From NCBI RefSeq assembly GCF_000468015.1, contig NZ_KI260389.1, positions 77,699 to 141,698 on the forward strand: 64,000 nucleotides of DNA, read 5' to 3'. The notes below the pieces were generated by a model. The model saw only the letters and a list, made by a program, of their open reading frames with translations, was not told the DNA's origin and ran no database searches. The position numbers and the translations under genes were made by a program. The stretch's first letter is position 1. Every line of letters begins with the position of its first letter. The stretch is from Ruminococcus callidus ATCC 27760. Lineage in GTDB: Bacteria > Bacillota > Clostridia > Oscillospirales > Ruminococcaceae. Below are positions 9,887 to 17,728 of this stretch, one piece after another.

Positions 9887-10135
9887 TTATTTCTTTTTCA
9901 AAGCAGCCTCTCTAGATTTCAATTCAGCAGTAAAGGAATCTACATACTTTTTCCGAATAAAAATCGGTTGCTGCATAAGCCATTCTGTTGACACAGCACC
10001 TTCAGATGCTCGTGCAATAAAAATTGTTTCATCAATTATGTTTTCGTATAGTTGCTGTCGCACTTCTTGATATGTTTTTATTTTTCCCTGCACTTCGATC
10101 GTGTTTCCATTGCCGGAGATCTCCCAGGGACGGGC
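9887..10135 (-). CDS. Frameshifted C-terminal extension of the tail assembly chaperone
   Basis: This frame continues without its own good ribosome site from inside the upstream chaperone gene. It encodes 82 residues ending KYVDSFTAELKSREAALKKK. The middle, EWLMQQPIFIRKKYVDSF, resembles the C-terminal end of gp26/gp51-like baseplate and chaperone proteins. A shift of +1 (or -2) at AAG-TTT-TTT-CGC (10145-10134) would join it to residues 1-243 of the upstream product and make a 325-residue fusion. Position just before the tape measure gene is where such chaperone frameshifts are usual. Confidence 0.6.
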   Translation of the reverse strand, partial: ARPWEISGNGNTIEVQGKIKTYQEVRQQLYENIIDETIFIARASEGAVSTEWLMQQPIFIRKKYVDSFTAELKSREAALKKK

Positions 10136-10865
10136 GAAAAAACTTATCATTAACCAATGCAACAAATGAAGCGTCATTACTATGACATTTCGGACACTGT
10201 GCTGTGCCACCATTACGCAATCCAAAATCAGACAGCTCTGAAATACGATCTCGCAGTATGATATAATCAGCTGCACTCAAATCATTCTTAATTTTATATT
10301 TGATTTCAATCGGAGTTAAATTAGACTTTCCGCCAATTGACGTAACCATATAGCAGATTCTTGCAAGATCACTGTCAAGATTACCGTCAGGTGTTTGAAA
10401 TGCCTTATCGTTTCTACAATTGATAATCTGCTGAATTGTAGGCAGTGCTAAATGTACATCACCGCTGAAATCCAAAAATTCATCTTTTGAAACCACGATG
10501 TCATTTGAAAAATCATCAGGAATAGGAATGCAATTGATAGTTTTCAAATTTACTCGAAATTCTCCGTATGAAACCTTTCCACATGAACGACAGTACACAG
10601 CATTAGTTGTGTAGTATGGTCCATAATTCAAAATTCTAAGGCATCTACAAATCCAATAGTAATCTACTTCCAAAAGATTATGGAAATTTACATTTTCGTC
10701 TACTGCCTCTGGAAGAATGCTATCCAGCATGGTACCTACAAAATCTTCACTACCAACATACTCCAATTCAGATGCTGTTGGAATGCTTTTTAATGTCAGT
10801 GTACCCGGAATATCAGTATATAAATTCTTACCAATCAGTTCGATCTTTTCTGAAATCATTGCCAT
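10032..10865 (-). CDS. Tail/baseplate assembly chaperone, zinc-binding gp26-like
   Basis: I choose ATG 10865, eight bases behind GGAG, giving 277 residues. Two CxxC pairs, YCRSCG (near residue 91) and CPKCHSND (near residue 227), suggest bound zinc. The layout resembles the T4 gp26-type baseplate hub assembly family. The last about 34 residues (RPSLGDLRQWK to the stop) are low-complexity and read through a GC-rich patch. The alternative frame from the same point looks more like a real protein end. The unshifted product may therefore be the abundant short form and the shifted product the long form, as in gpG/gpGT pairs. Confidence 0.65.
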   Translation of the reverse strand: MAMISEKIELIGKNLYTDIPGTLTLKSIPTASELEYVGSEDFVGTMLDSILPEAVDENVNFHNLLEVDYYWICRCLRILNYGPYYTTNAVYCRSCGKVSYGEFRVNLKTINCIPIPDDFSNDIVVSKDEFLDFSGDVHLALPTIQQIINCRNDKAFQTPDGNLDSDLARICYMVTSIGGKSNLTPIEIKYKIKNDLSAADYIILRDRISELSDFGLRNGGTAQCPKCHSNDASFVALVNDKFFRPSLGDLRQWKHDRSAGKNKNISRSATATIRKHN

Positions 10866-10902
10866 GTGAAACACTCCTCAAAGGTTTTAAGGTGAATTAA
10901 AA

Positions 10903-11448
10903 TCAGCGAATATCTTCTGGCTTCAAGTAAATTGCACGAGAAATGACAAACGGAACTTTTACCTTAACAATATCGCCGCCTGTCTGATTGCCACTACCAT
11001 TATCAAGTGCACCGATCCATGTTCCAGGACATTTAATAACATCTCTTGCACGACCTTGTCCGTCATACTTAATGAAGTATACTTGTTTCATGTACTCGGA
11101 TGGTAATCCCATTTTTTCTGTGTCAGGATTATAAACTTGTCTACGCCATGCACGTAAAGCATCAAGTACATTTGGTTCACAATAACAGTTTAATGTCCAG
11201 TCAACATCAGCAAATGTGACCTTAGAAGGGAACTTGATAACACCATTTCCATAATGGACAACGATGCTATCTTGTTGCTCCTGAACAGAACCGACTTCGT
11301 CAGTAGATAATGTCAACAGATCTGCATTTTCGGTTGGAGCTGATCCGTCCATATTATAGATACGCACTTCAAAATTGTTTTGAAGAATTGGAACATAGGC
11401 ATCGACACCGAGCATATGGTTTGTACCCATGTATAAAGGTGTAAACAT
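10903..11448 (-). CDS. Tail tube protein
   Basis: The 181-residue protein sits directly downstream of the sheath gene. It has the composition of gp19-like inner tube subunits: an N-terminal NNFEVRIYNMDG strand, VDWTLNCYCEPNVLDALRAW in the middle, and beta strands ending VKVPFVISRAIYL. These proteins form stacked hexameric rings around the tape measure. Size and the order sheath-tube-chaperone-tape measure fit the family well. Confidence 0.8.
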   Translation of the reverse strand: MFTPLYMGTNHMLGVDAYVPILQNNFEVRIYNMDGSAPTENADLLTLSTDEVGSVQEQQDSIVVHYGNGVIKFPSKVTFADVDWTLNCYCEPNVLDALRAWRRQVYNPDTEKMGLPSEYMKQVYFIKYDGQGRARDVIKCPGTWIGALDNGSGNQTGGDIVKVKVPFVISRAIYLKPEDIR

Positions 11449-11464
11449 ACCACATCACCACCAA

Positions 11465-13327
11465 TCAAGACTTATATTGATTTAAATCGCTTCCAGGAGG
11501 AAGTGCAATTAGATCAACCTTAATGTCATTCACTACACCATTGACTACAAGATAGATTTTACCAATTACAGTATTGGCGTTTACTTGATCCAGGCCGTTA
11601 ATATCAGCAGCCATAGTTACATAGTAATCTTCGATAGCACCCACATTCTTCATAGTATCCAATGTTGGTGTTACCCCAGCATAGAATTTGTCATAAGCTT
11701 GCTGATTATTATATTGGAACGTAATTGCAATACCGCACTTATACACAACATCCTCTACAGCATTTACCAAAAATCTTGTAGATAGATTTGCAAGTGCCTG
11801 GTATGTAGCAGGTAGCACATCATATAATGTCGAGTTGCCCCACACGTTCAAACCAAGTTCTGGTATCTCAGTAATTGCATTCAGGCTAACCCCATCAAGC
11901 TTTTGCCAGATGTCAAGAAAATGCTTAGATACCTTGTAATTCATCTTACCAACGGTAAGATTGTGCTTACGATTTGTAGGCAATGCCCATTCGTACTGTA
12001 AGGATTGATTTAAAATCATTGCTCTTTGTAGCATTAATGCAAGGAATGACGGAGATGCAGTAAAAGCTTTTGATGCTCCTACATACTTGTAAGATCCCCA
12101 TGGTGCAAACAATGCAGAATGCGACGCATATAAAGCCGCATTTGCATCTGTAGTAAGTACATCGGTTCCTACTTTAGAAAGCATCTGAGCATATCCAAGC
12201 TTTTTGGAATCATCATTTGACACATACTGTCTTGATTCTGACTTCGGAATATCAATAAATCCTGTAGCACAACGACTTGTAAACGCAGTTTCCATTATCT
12301 TTTTATGTAATGGAGAAACCTCAGTAAGCTGAACAGATTCGGATGAATTTGTAAGTTCACAAATATTCTGATCGTCCCAACCAGGGCTGATAATGCGATT
12401 TGGATTGTAGTTTAGTTTATCCTGTAGCAGATCATATACAGTATACGCTGCATTATATATCCATTCTTTGTATTTCTGAGTATTTGCCACTAATGAATCA
12501 GTTGGTGCTGTGTCAAATGCGGAAATATACTTACAACTGGATGTTTCTGTATAACCCGCAGATTTATATCTTGTTTCAGCAAGTGTTTTTGCTGATTCCC
12601 ATGCTGTAGAAGCAGTTGAATCAGATGTCATAGTGTCAGAACCACCGGATAGCTGCTGAACTACAGTTGTAGAACCATTGGAATCAAAAGCATGGGTGTC
12701 AACTGAAATATCTGTACTAATGTCAATAAAATCTGATTCGACTTCACTAACATGAGGGATAATATCCGTTGCAGCGTTTGCATCGAATACAAAAATCAAA
12801 TTTTCAACAGCTGTAGTAACACCAGATGCGTCTACTACATATGTAATTAGATTCCAGTATTTCCCGTTAGATGCTTTAGTAAGTGATATCTTTAATCTGT
12901 TACCAAAAGTACCAGGATATTTTGCTGTAAATGTAATGTGTGGCTTTGTGCCGGATGGGGCATAAGCATCTACTGTTTTGGATGCCTTTGCACCAGGACA
13001 AACGCGACAAACAAGAACATCATAGCCAGCAGTAAGTAGGGTTACTGCCATTTGATAACTATAGTCCTTTGCTAATCTGTAATTCGATGCAGGTCCACGA
13101 TACGTAGATGTAAATGCTTCTAGTCCGGATTGCGTTGCTGTAAAATGCTGGAATGATGTCTGCTCTAAAACATCATCAACTGTACCATTATCGCCTACAA
13201 TGGACTCCGGATCACCATAGCATGGTCCCCACATGGCAGTAATCGGCATCGCTACAGTTGCATAAGATGTAGTACCGATATTATACGAATAGTTTTGAGA
13301 AATCTCATTTATTACAATCTGTGCCAC
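11465..13327 (-). CDS. Contractile tail sheath protein
   Basis: The 620-residue protein starts at a GTG behind a purine-rich site. It has the sheath pattern: an N-terminal arm (MAQIVINEISQNYSYNIG), a central variable domain (AYAPSGTKPHITFTAKYPGTFGNRLKI region), and a C-terminal domain with VNAVEDVVYKCGIAITFQ and LDQVNANTVIGKIYLVVNGV. Sheath subunits surround the tube and contract on infection, which places this phage among myoviruses. The first 23 bases overlap the end of the upstream 77-codon gene. Confidence 0.85.
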   Translation of the reverse strand: MAQIVINEISQNYSYNIGTTSYATVAMPITAMWGPCYGDPESIVGDNGTVDDVLEQTSFQHFTATQSGLEAFTSTYRGPASNYRLAKDYSYQMAVTLLTAGYDVLVCRVCPGAKASKTVDAYAPSGTKPHITFTAKYPGTFGNRLKISLTKASNGKYWNLITYVVDASGVTTAVENLIFVFDANAATDIIPHVSEVESDFIDISTDISVDTHAFDSNGSTTVVQQLSGGSDTMTSDSTASTAWESAKTLAETRYKSAGYTETSSCKYISAFDTAPTDSLVANTQKYKEWIYNAAYTVYDLLQDKLNYNPNRIISPGWDDQNICELTNSSESVQLTEVSPLHKKIMETAFTSRCATGFIDIPKSESRQYVSNDDSKKLGYAQMLSKVGTDVLTTDANAALYASHSALFAPWGSYKYVGASKAFTASPSFLALMLQRAMILNQSLQYEWALPTNRKHNLTVGKMNYKVSKHFLDIWQKLDGVSLNAITEIPELGLNVWGNSTLYDVLPATYQALANLSTRFLVNAVEDVVYKCGIAITFQYNNQQAYDKFYAGVTPTLDTMKNVGAIEDYYVTMAADINGLDQVNANTVIGKIYLVVNGVVNDIKVDLIALPPGSDLNQYKS

Positions 13328-13538
13328 TGGTTAACTCATCCCCTTTTTGTGCTTTTTCTTTTTGTACGACTTGCTTTTTCGCAGTAGCCTGTTTCTTTGC
13401 ATTAGATGTCTCGTCTGCACAGGAAACTGCGATAAAATCTGGATTTGTTATATAACCAGATACTTCATGAGATGAACCTGGCTTGAATGTTACACCATAA
13501 AAAGTTTTTGTAGTGCGAGATAGGTTTTTGTAGATCAC
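13305..13538 (-). CDS. Small head-tail region protein
   Basis: This 77-residue protein has a beta-like N-terminal half (YKNLSRTTKTFYGVTFKPGS) and a charged, Lys/Gln/Ala-rich tail. It overlaps the sheath gene by 23 bases. The family is not recognised. Position between the neck genes and the sheath suggests a minor structural or assembly role. Confidence 0.45.
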   Translation of the reverse strand: MIYKNLSRTTKTFYGVTFKPGSSHEVSGYITNPDFIAVSCADETSNAKKQATAKKQVVQKEKAQKGDELTSGTDCNK

Positions 13539-13568
13539 AATATCACCTCACATGACGATATATAAGGT

Positions 13569-14183
13569 TTACGATTTATCGATTAGTTCGGCATTTACAG
13601 AATGTGTAACTCGTTTTAATTTCACAGGAGTATAGCTTACAAGCACGCACCCTTCACACTGCAATGGTAGTATCGTTTGATACAATTTACCACTTTCCAG
13701 ATAGTCAAAACTTCCAGAAGAATGCTGAATCTCAGAATTAGTGTCAATTGTTACACCAAATCGAATCTTACGTTTACAGTAGTACGGCAACTGTATAGTC
13801 AAATAATACATATTCATGTATTTGAACATCAGTTCCTTTAATAACTCATCTCTGTCTGCTGTGTTTGTAGTCAACAGAGTTAAACCATAAGATAGCTTAA
13901 CTGGTATTGCTTTCTCATAGTATAAATTATTAGTTTCAGTATCTAAAACTGAAGATACCCCAAAATGTGCTCGTGTAAAATTCATTCGATCTGCGTCAAT
14001 GGATGTATTATCATCTCGATCTAGTGCTACAATTGGAAATGATACACTGTCATCTTGAATTTGTGCAGCTAGTCCTATAATCTGTTCTGGAGAAATCACT
14101 TTAACAACTGGATTTTCTACATGATTTGGGTTAAAGCTACGCATCAAATCGTCCACAATTGCATTATCATATAGGTATAGCAC
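13569..14183 (-). CDS. Neck / tail-terminator candidate
   Basis: The 204-residue protein has no membrane segment. It contains FPIVALDRDDNTSIDADRMN, then a strand-rich C-terminal half (YLTIQLPYYCKRKIRFGVTI, GKLYQTILPLQCEGCVLV). This pattern occurs in phage proteins that close the tail tube or join it to the head. It is preceded by another neck-like gene and followed by the sheath, which matches the usual place of a tail terminator. The call is from context and general pattern. Confidence 0.5.
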   Translation of the reverse strand: MLYLYDNAIVDDLMRSFNPNHVENPVVKVISPEQIIGLAAQIQDDSVSFPIVALDRDDNTSIDADRMNFTRAHFGVSSVLDTETNNLYYEKAIPVKLSYGLTLLTTNTADRDELLKELMFKYMNMYYLTIQLPYYCKRKIRFGVTIDTNSEIQHSSGSFDYLESGKLYQTILPLQCEGCVLVSYTPVKLKRVTHSVNAELIDKS

Positions 14184-14195
14184 AAATTCACCACC

Positions 14196-14732
14196 TTATC
14201 TATCACCTGGCAACTCTGATACATAAGTTCCTCGATAATCTATCGGATCTTGTAGGAAATAATTTGATTTATCAAATGTCTTTGCAATTTCTTTTCTGGT
14301 ACGTCCTACAGTCTGTTTATCATATACAGGAATTACTTGTGCAATCATATGATCCGGTGCTTGTATATCACATGTCAACTCTGTAACACGGAATGTTCGA
14401 TCTGGCATACCAGTATACTGACCGGATATATGAAATAAGCAGTCTTTTTGCAAGTTTTGTAAATTAAAGCTGCAATGTACCAAAAATGGCAAGTCCTTAT
14501 CATTTTCAACTACCCATCCGAGTCGTTTATATGTTTTGACCTTTGGATTTCCGTCAAAAAATATCTGTGTGTGAATCATTTCTGAATAGCTATCTATAAC
14601 AGACTCACCTTGTGCATTGGAATCTGCAAATAAAGGATATTGATATTTACATTGGATTCCTTGTAAGATTAGAGCTTCGTCATAGCGATCACGCATCAGC
14701 TGTATGTCAGGACCTATAAGATTATTTTGCAT
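14196..14732 (-). CDS. Head-tail connector/neck protein candidate
   Basis: The 178-residue protein begins MQNNLIGPDIQLMRDRYDEA. It contains a beta-barrel-like region (HTQIFFDGNPKVKTYKRLGW, DLPFLVHCSFNLQNLQKDC, YTGMPDRTFRVTELTCDI). Such proteins commonly follow the portal in phage late operons and fill the gap between portal and tail. No domain is certain. Confidence 0.45.
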   Translation of the reverse strand: MQNNLIGPDIQLMRDRYDEALILQGIQCKYQYPLFADSNAQGESVIDSYSEMIHTQIFFDGNPKVKTYKRLGWVVENDKDLPFLVHCSFNLQNLQKDCLFHISGQYTGMPDRTFRVTELTCDIQAPDHMIAQVIPVYDKQTVGRTRKEIAKTFDKSNYFLQDPIDYRGTYVSELPGDR

Positions 14733-14747
14733 AGTACATCACCAGAA

Positions 14748-15041
14748 TTATAAAATTTTGATACCATAGGCTTCAGCACAATCATGCTCAATTTTACATC
14801 CCCTATAATCCTGCCATCCGTCAGCGAAATATACTACATCAGCAGTGGACAAAAGTTCTAATGACTTGCCAAGGAACCACAATGGCTTTGCGTCATGTGG
14901 TGCAGCTTTAAAGAAACTGTCAATGACTTCTACATCTTCATTCAAATAATGCATTGCAGTCTGAATTGCAGTACGTCGTTCTGCAATGATCTGTTCGTCG
15001 GATTTACCACGCATCGGCTGTGAAATGAATAGCTTTTTCAT
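14748..15041 (-). CDS. DUF4406 nucleoside-deoxyribosyltransferase-like protein
   Basis: The 97-residue protein starts MKKLFISQPMRGKSDEQI, the hallmark of DUF4406. It continues with LGKSLELLSTADVVYFADGW and CKIEHDCAEAYGIKIL. The fold belongs to the nucleoside 2-deoxyribosyltransferase/TIR-like superfamily. Phage members have no firmly established role, but a nucleotide or NAD-related substrate is plausible. It is a metabolic-type gene lying unexpectedly inside the neck gene cluster next to a DUF6275 gene. Confidence 0.8.
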   Translation of the reverse strand: MKKLFISQPMRGKSDEQIIAERRTAIQTAMHYLNEDVEVIDSFFKAAPHDAKPLWFLGKSLELLSTADVVYFADGWQDYRGCKIEHDCAEAYGIKIL

Positions 15042-15054
15042 AATTTAACTCCTA

Positions 15055-15297
15055 TCACTCTGTAATCACTTTGTTCTCAAACTTCTTGTAAGCGTCAAGG
15101 TACCACTCGTGCTTGTCACCATTATATGTCAGTTCATAGTACATACCATCGAACAATGTGGTAGACAACAGATACTTCCAATTCTGAAGTGCTTTGCATT
15201 TCCATACTGTATACACTCCAAAATCAATGTTACCATCTGTTACATCTAAATGACTCTTAACATATTCAGTTACAATTGCAATTGCTTTGTTATCCAC
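15055..15297 (-). CDS. DUF6275 family protein
   Basis: The 80-residue protein has the typical features of this small phage/Firmicutes family: an N-terminal helix AIAIVTEYVKSHLD, then VYTVWKCKALQNWKYLLST, GMYYELTYNGDKHEWYLDAY, and a short end. Function is unknown. It is transcribed with the DUF4406 gene. Confidence 0.7.
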   Translation of the reverse strand: MDNKAIAIVTEYVKSHLDVTDGNIDFGVYTVWKCKALQNWKYLLSTTLFDGMYYELTYNGDKHEWYLDAYKKFENKVITE

Positions 15298-15299
15298 AA

Positions 15300-15917
15300 T
15301 TATTCACCATCCATATTATCTTTTAGAATATCATCGATTGACGCTACATAATCTAACCAACCCCAAGACCATTTATTTGTATCAGAAATTCTTGATAAAA
15401 TAATTGTACTTCCAGTTTCAAGACTTACACGAAACTCTTTGTATGATGGAGAGTACAAGTTATCTATCCATTTCGGATTCTTGTCAACATTAAATGCCAC
15501 AATATGAGATTTTGAGATTTTTATGCTGTTCTCAAAACTTGGAACTGATATTACGCGAATCTTATCAAATCCAAATGCTTGTACAGATTTCAGATAATCT
15601 AACTGATCTTGTGGTAAATGTGCTTTAGGATTGAATGTGATAAGAAATCCATACTTGCTCAATATCGAAAGAATCGTATCTGTTGATAGTTCATAAGCAA
15701 TCTGACTTCCAAGTTTAGATACAAGACTGCCACGCGCATTCAAAATGCACGAGAATAGGATTCCAAAATCTGCATGACATATCTGAATACGAAGTCCTAC
15801 AAGACGACTATCCTGAATAAAATCAGATACAAATATTCGTAAATCACGGCTATTATTGGATTGGCATCCAGATAATTGGTGCCAATCTGAAATATTATAT
15901 CGTAAAGGCTCAGACAT
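15300..15917 (-). CDS. Hypothetical protein in head-neck cluster
   Basis: I choose ATG 15917 (overlapping the TGA of the upstream gene), giving 205 residues that start MSEPLRYNISDWHQL. The protein is mixed alpha/beta, without Cys clusters, membrane segments or motifs I recognise. It ends with WSWGWLDYVASIDDILKD. Position after the portal suggests a structural or head-related role, but there is nothing specific. Confidence 0.4.
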   Translation of the reverse strand: MSEPLRYNISDWHQLSGCQSNNSRDLRIFVSDFIQDSRLVGLRIQICHADFGILFSCILNARGSLVSKLGSQIAYELSTDTILSILSKYGFLITFNPKAHLPQDQLDYLKSVQAFGFDKIRVISVPSFENSIKISKSHIVAFNVDKNPKWIDNLYSPSYKEFRVSLETGSTIILSRISDTNKWSWGWLDYVASIDDILKDNMDGE

Positions 15918-16245
15918 CAGAATCACCATCTTCTGCAACGTAGTATTTTAGCTCTGTCTGAAATGCAATTAGATCATCTGAGTTTACATTCGGATAATTT
16001 GCAAAATACCGTCCAATCATATCAAGCTTTAACTGGAAGTACAACATTCTCAGTTGTAAATCAGAAATTTCAGGATGCTTTTCAGCGAAAATAAAATATC
16101 GTGTAATTACACTACTGAACGCTTTTACAGTTTCTGGTGTAACTGATGTCAAATCAGATCTGCACAATGTTCTGAAATTTGTGCTATTGTACAACTTCAA
16201 ATCATGGAAAAATAGATTTGATATAGATGCTTGATTAGAGTTCAC
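15910..16245 (-). CDS. Hypothetical small helical protein downstream of portal
   Basis: The best start is the GTG at 16245, nine bases behind AAGGAG inside the 3-prime end of the portal gene; the upstream ATG is too close to that site. The product is 111 residues, largely helical (ETVKAFSSVITRYFIFAEKH, LQLRMLYFQLKLDMIGRYF). The family is not recognised. It may be a connector or scaffolding accessory. Confidence 0.45.
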   Translation of the reverse strand: MNSNQASISNLFFHDLKLYNSTNFRTLCRSDLTSVTPETVKAFSSVITRYFIFAEKHPEISDLQLRMLYFQLKLDMIGRYFANYPNVNSDDLIAFQTELKYYVAEDGDSDV

Positions 16246-17716
16246 TTGTATCATCTCCTTCTTCCAAATTTAACCGCCAACTATTAGCGTCTGATCCCAT
16301 TTGAGGAAATCCCTCTGTGAGGATCTCAGATAGTCCTTCTCTGTATGCATCTGATTTTGTAACACCTAAATTCTTTAGAACATTTACAAATGTATCCGCT
16401 TGACTCAGTGCAGAATCACGTCTGTCAAACTGAATTGTAGATTGGGTTGTAATGATCGGATTCATGTGTAGCTCAAAGTTATCAGCATATGCACTCATAT
16501 TATTTAACTTGAAATATGTATTCAATGCACTCGTCCACCCTGCTTTGTATGCGGTCTCTATTCTTGTCAGAATATTAGCGTATAGAGCAGAACGCTGTGA
16601 CATAACAGAACCAGCACCGCCTAAACCCTCATTAGATGAAAAGTTCATTGCTTCTTTTGGCACACCGAGAACAGATAGTTTCTTGTTTTGATAATATTCC
16701 AACAAGTTATTATCAGCCTCTGTAAAGTCAGCCATGTTCAAATCTGTTATAGATACAATATCTTGACCTTTACGTTTTGGAAGGTAAATTAAATTATTCG
16801 GGCTTTGTGGATTTACAAAGCTTTGAACGTCTCCAGTAGACGTATTGATAGACAGATTTTGCTCAATCGCATCTTTAATTTGTTGCAAATATGCGGTAAC
16901 AGCCTCTTCGTCATTTGAATCACCGCAGTCTACATTTACAAAACGCACTACACGACTCAAAGATGAAAGTAGTGTTGCATCCTCTAACAAATTTAATGTC
17001 TGTGTAGGTGAAATTGCATTGCTCATAAGCGGTTCAGCAAACATGATATCCCATGTCTTTACAGATCCATCAGCTTGTTTGGTGTCAATTGTGTAGTCAC
17101 CTAAGATTCCACCCAAAGAGAAGTGTAGGATCGATGATTCAGGATAGCGAATGTGTCCGCTAAAATCATCATCTGGTGCGTACATATAACCGCATGGTTG
17201 TCCCTGATACCACAAATGCAGAACATCTTCTGGAGGTATTTTATATGATGGAATAATATCGAAATCTCTGTTTGGAATAGTATTATTGTCTAAGGCTATA
17301 CCAATCTGTTTTGTAGAATAAGTGGACTCCTTATACATATCTGTTGTTGGTATATATAAGTTACCAATAGTTGCAAGTTCTAAAATATGGTCTCTTGCGT
17401 AAGAATTGATATTCCATTTCTTGAAAAGACCATTTATGATATCAGCTAACTGTTTGTTATCAGATGTAGCCCATAAAATTTGCCCAGATGTATTCGTTGT
17501 AGTAGCATCTGTAGCATAATAGGACAATGCTGTCGCAATTTGAGAATCCCTTGCAAGACCTCGCATTGTATCAATTTTAGATTTAATATCGGTTATGCTA
17601 GTATTACCTCTTGTATCAGTCGTCCGAAATACAGACCCGGTAACAATAGATCTTATATAAGAAACAGCATCATGCTTAGTTATGCTCTTATTTAGTTTAT
17701 CAAGTAATCTACTCAC
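16235..17716 (-). CDS. Portal protein
   Basis: The 493-residue protein starts at a GTG behind GGGGTGA. It shows the portal pattern: an N-terminal region with ARDSQIATALSYYATDATTT, a middle IIPSYKIPPEDVLHLWY, a stem/clip region, YYQNKKLSVLGVPKEAMNFS, then a long helix with LTRIETAYKAGWTSALNTY and the C-terminal crown. Portals form the 12-subunit ring through which DNA is packaged. It lies downstream of terminase, separated from it only by the ligase-like gene. Confidence 0.85.
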   Translation of the reverse strand: MSRLLDKLNKSITKHDAVSYIRSIVTGSVFRTTDTRGNTSITDIKSKIDTMRGLARDSQIATALSYYATDATTTNTSGQILWATSDNKQLADIINGLFKKWNINSYARDHILELATIGNLYIPTTDMYKESTYSTKQIGIALDNNTIPNRDFDIIPSYKIPPEDVLHLWYQGQPCGYMYAPDDDFSGHIRYPESSILHFSLGGILGDYTIDTKQADGSVKTWDIMFAEPLMSNAISPTQTLNLLEDATLLSSLSRVVRFVNVDCGDSNDEEAVTAYLQQIKDAIEQNLSINTSTGDVQSFVNPQSPNNLIYLPKRKGQDIVSITDLNMADFTEADNNLLEYYQNKKLSVLGVPKEAMNFSSNEGLGGAGSVMSQRSALYANILTRIETAYKAGWTSALNTYFKLNNMSAYADNFELHMNPIITTQSTIQFDRRDSALSQADTFVNVLKNLGVTKSDAYREGLSEILTEGFPQMGSDANSWRLNLEEGDDTSEL

Positions 17717-17728
17717 GGTATCACCCCA

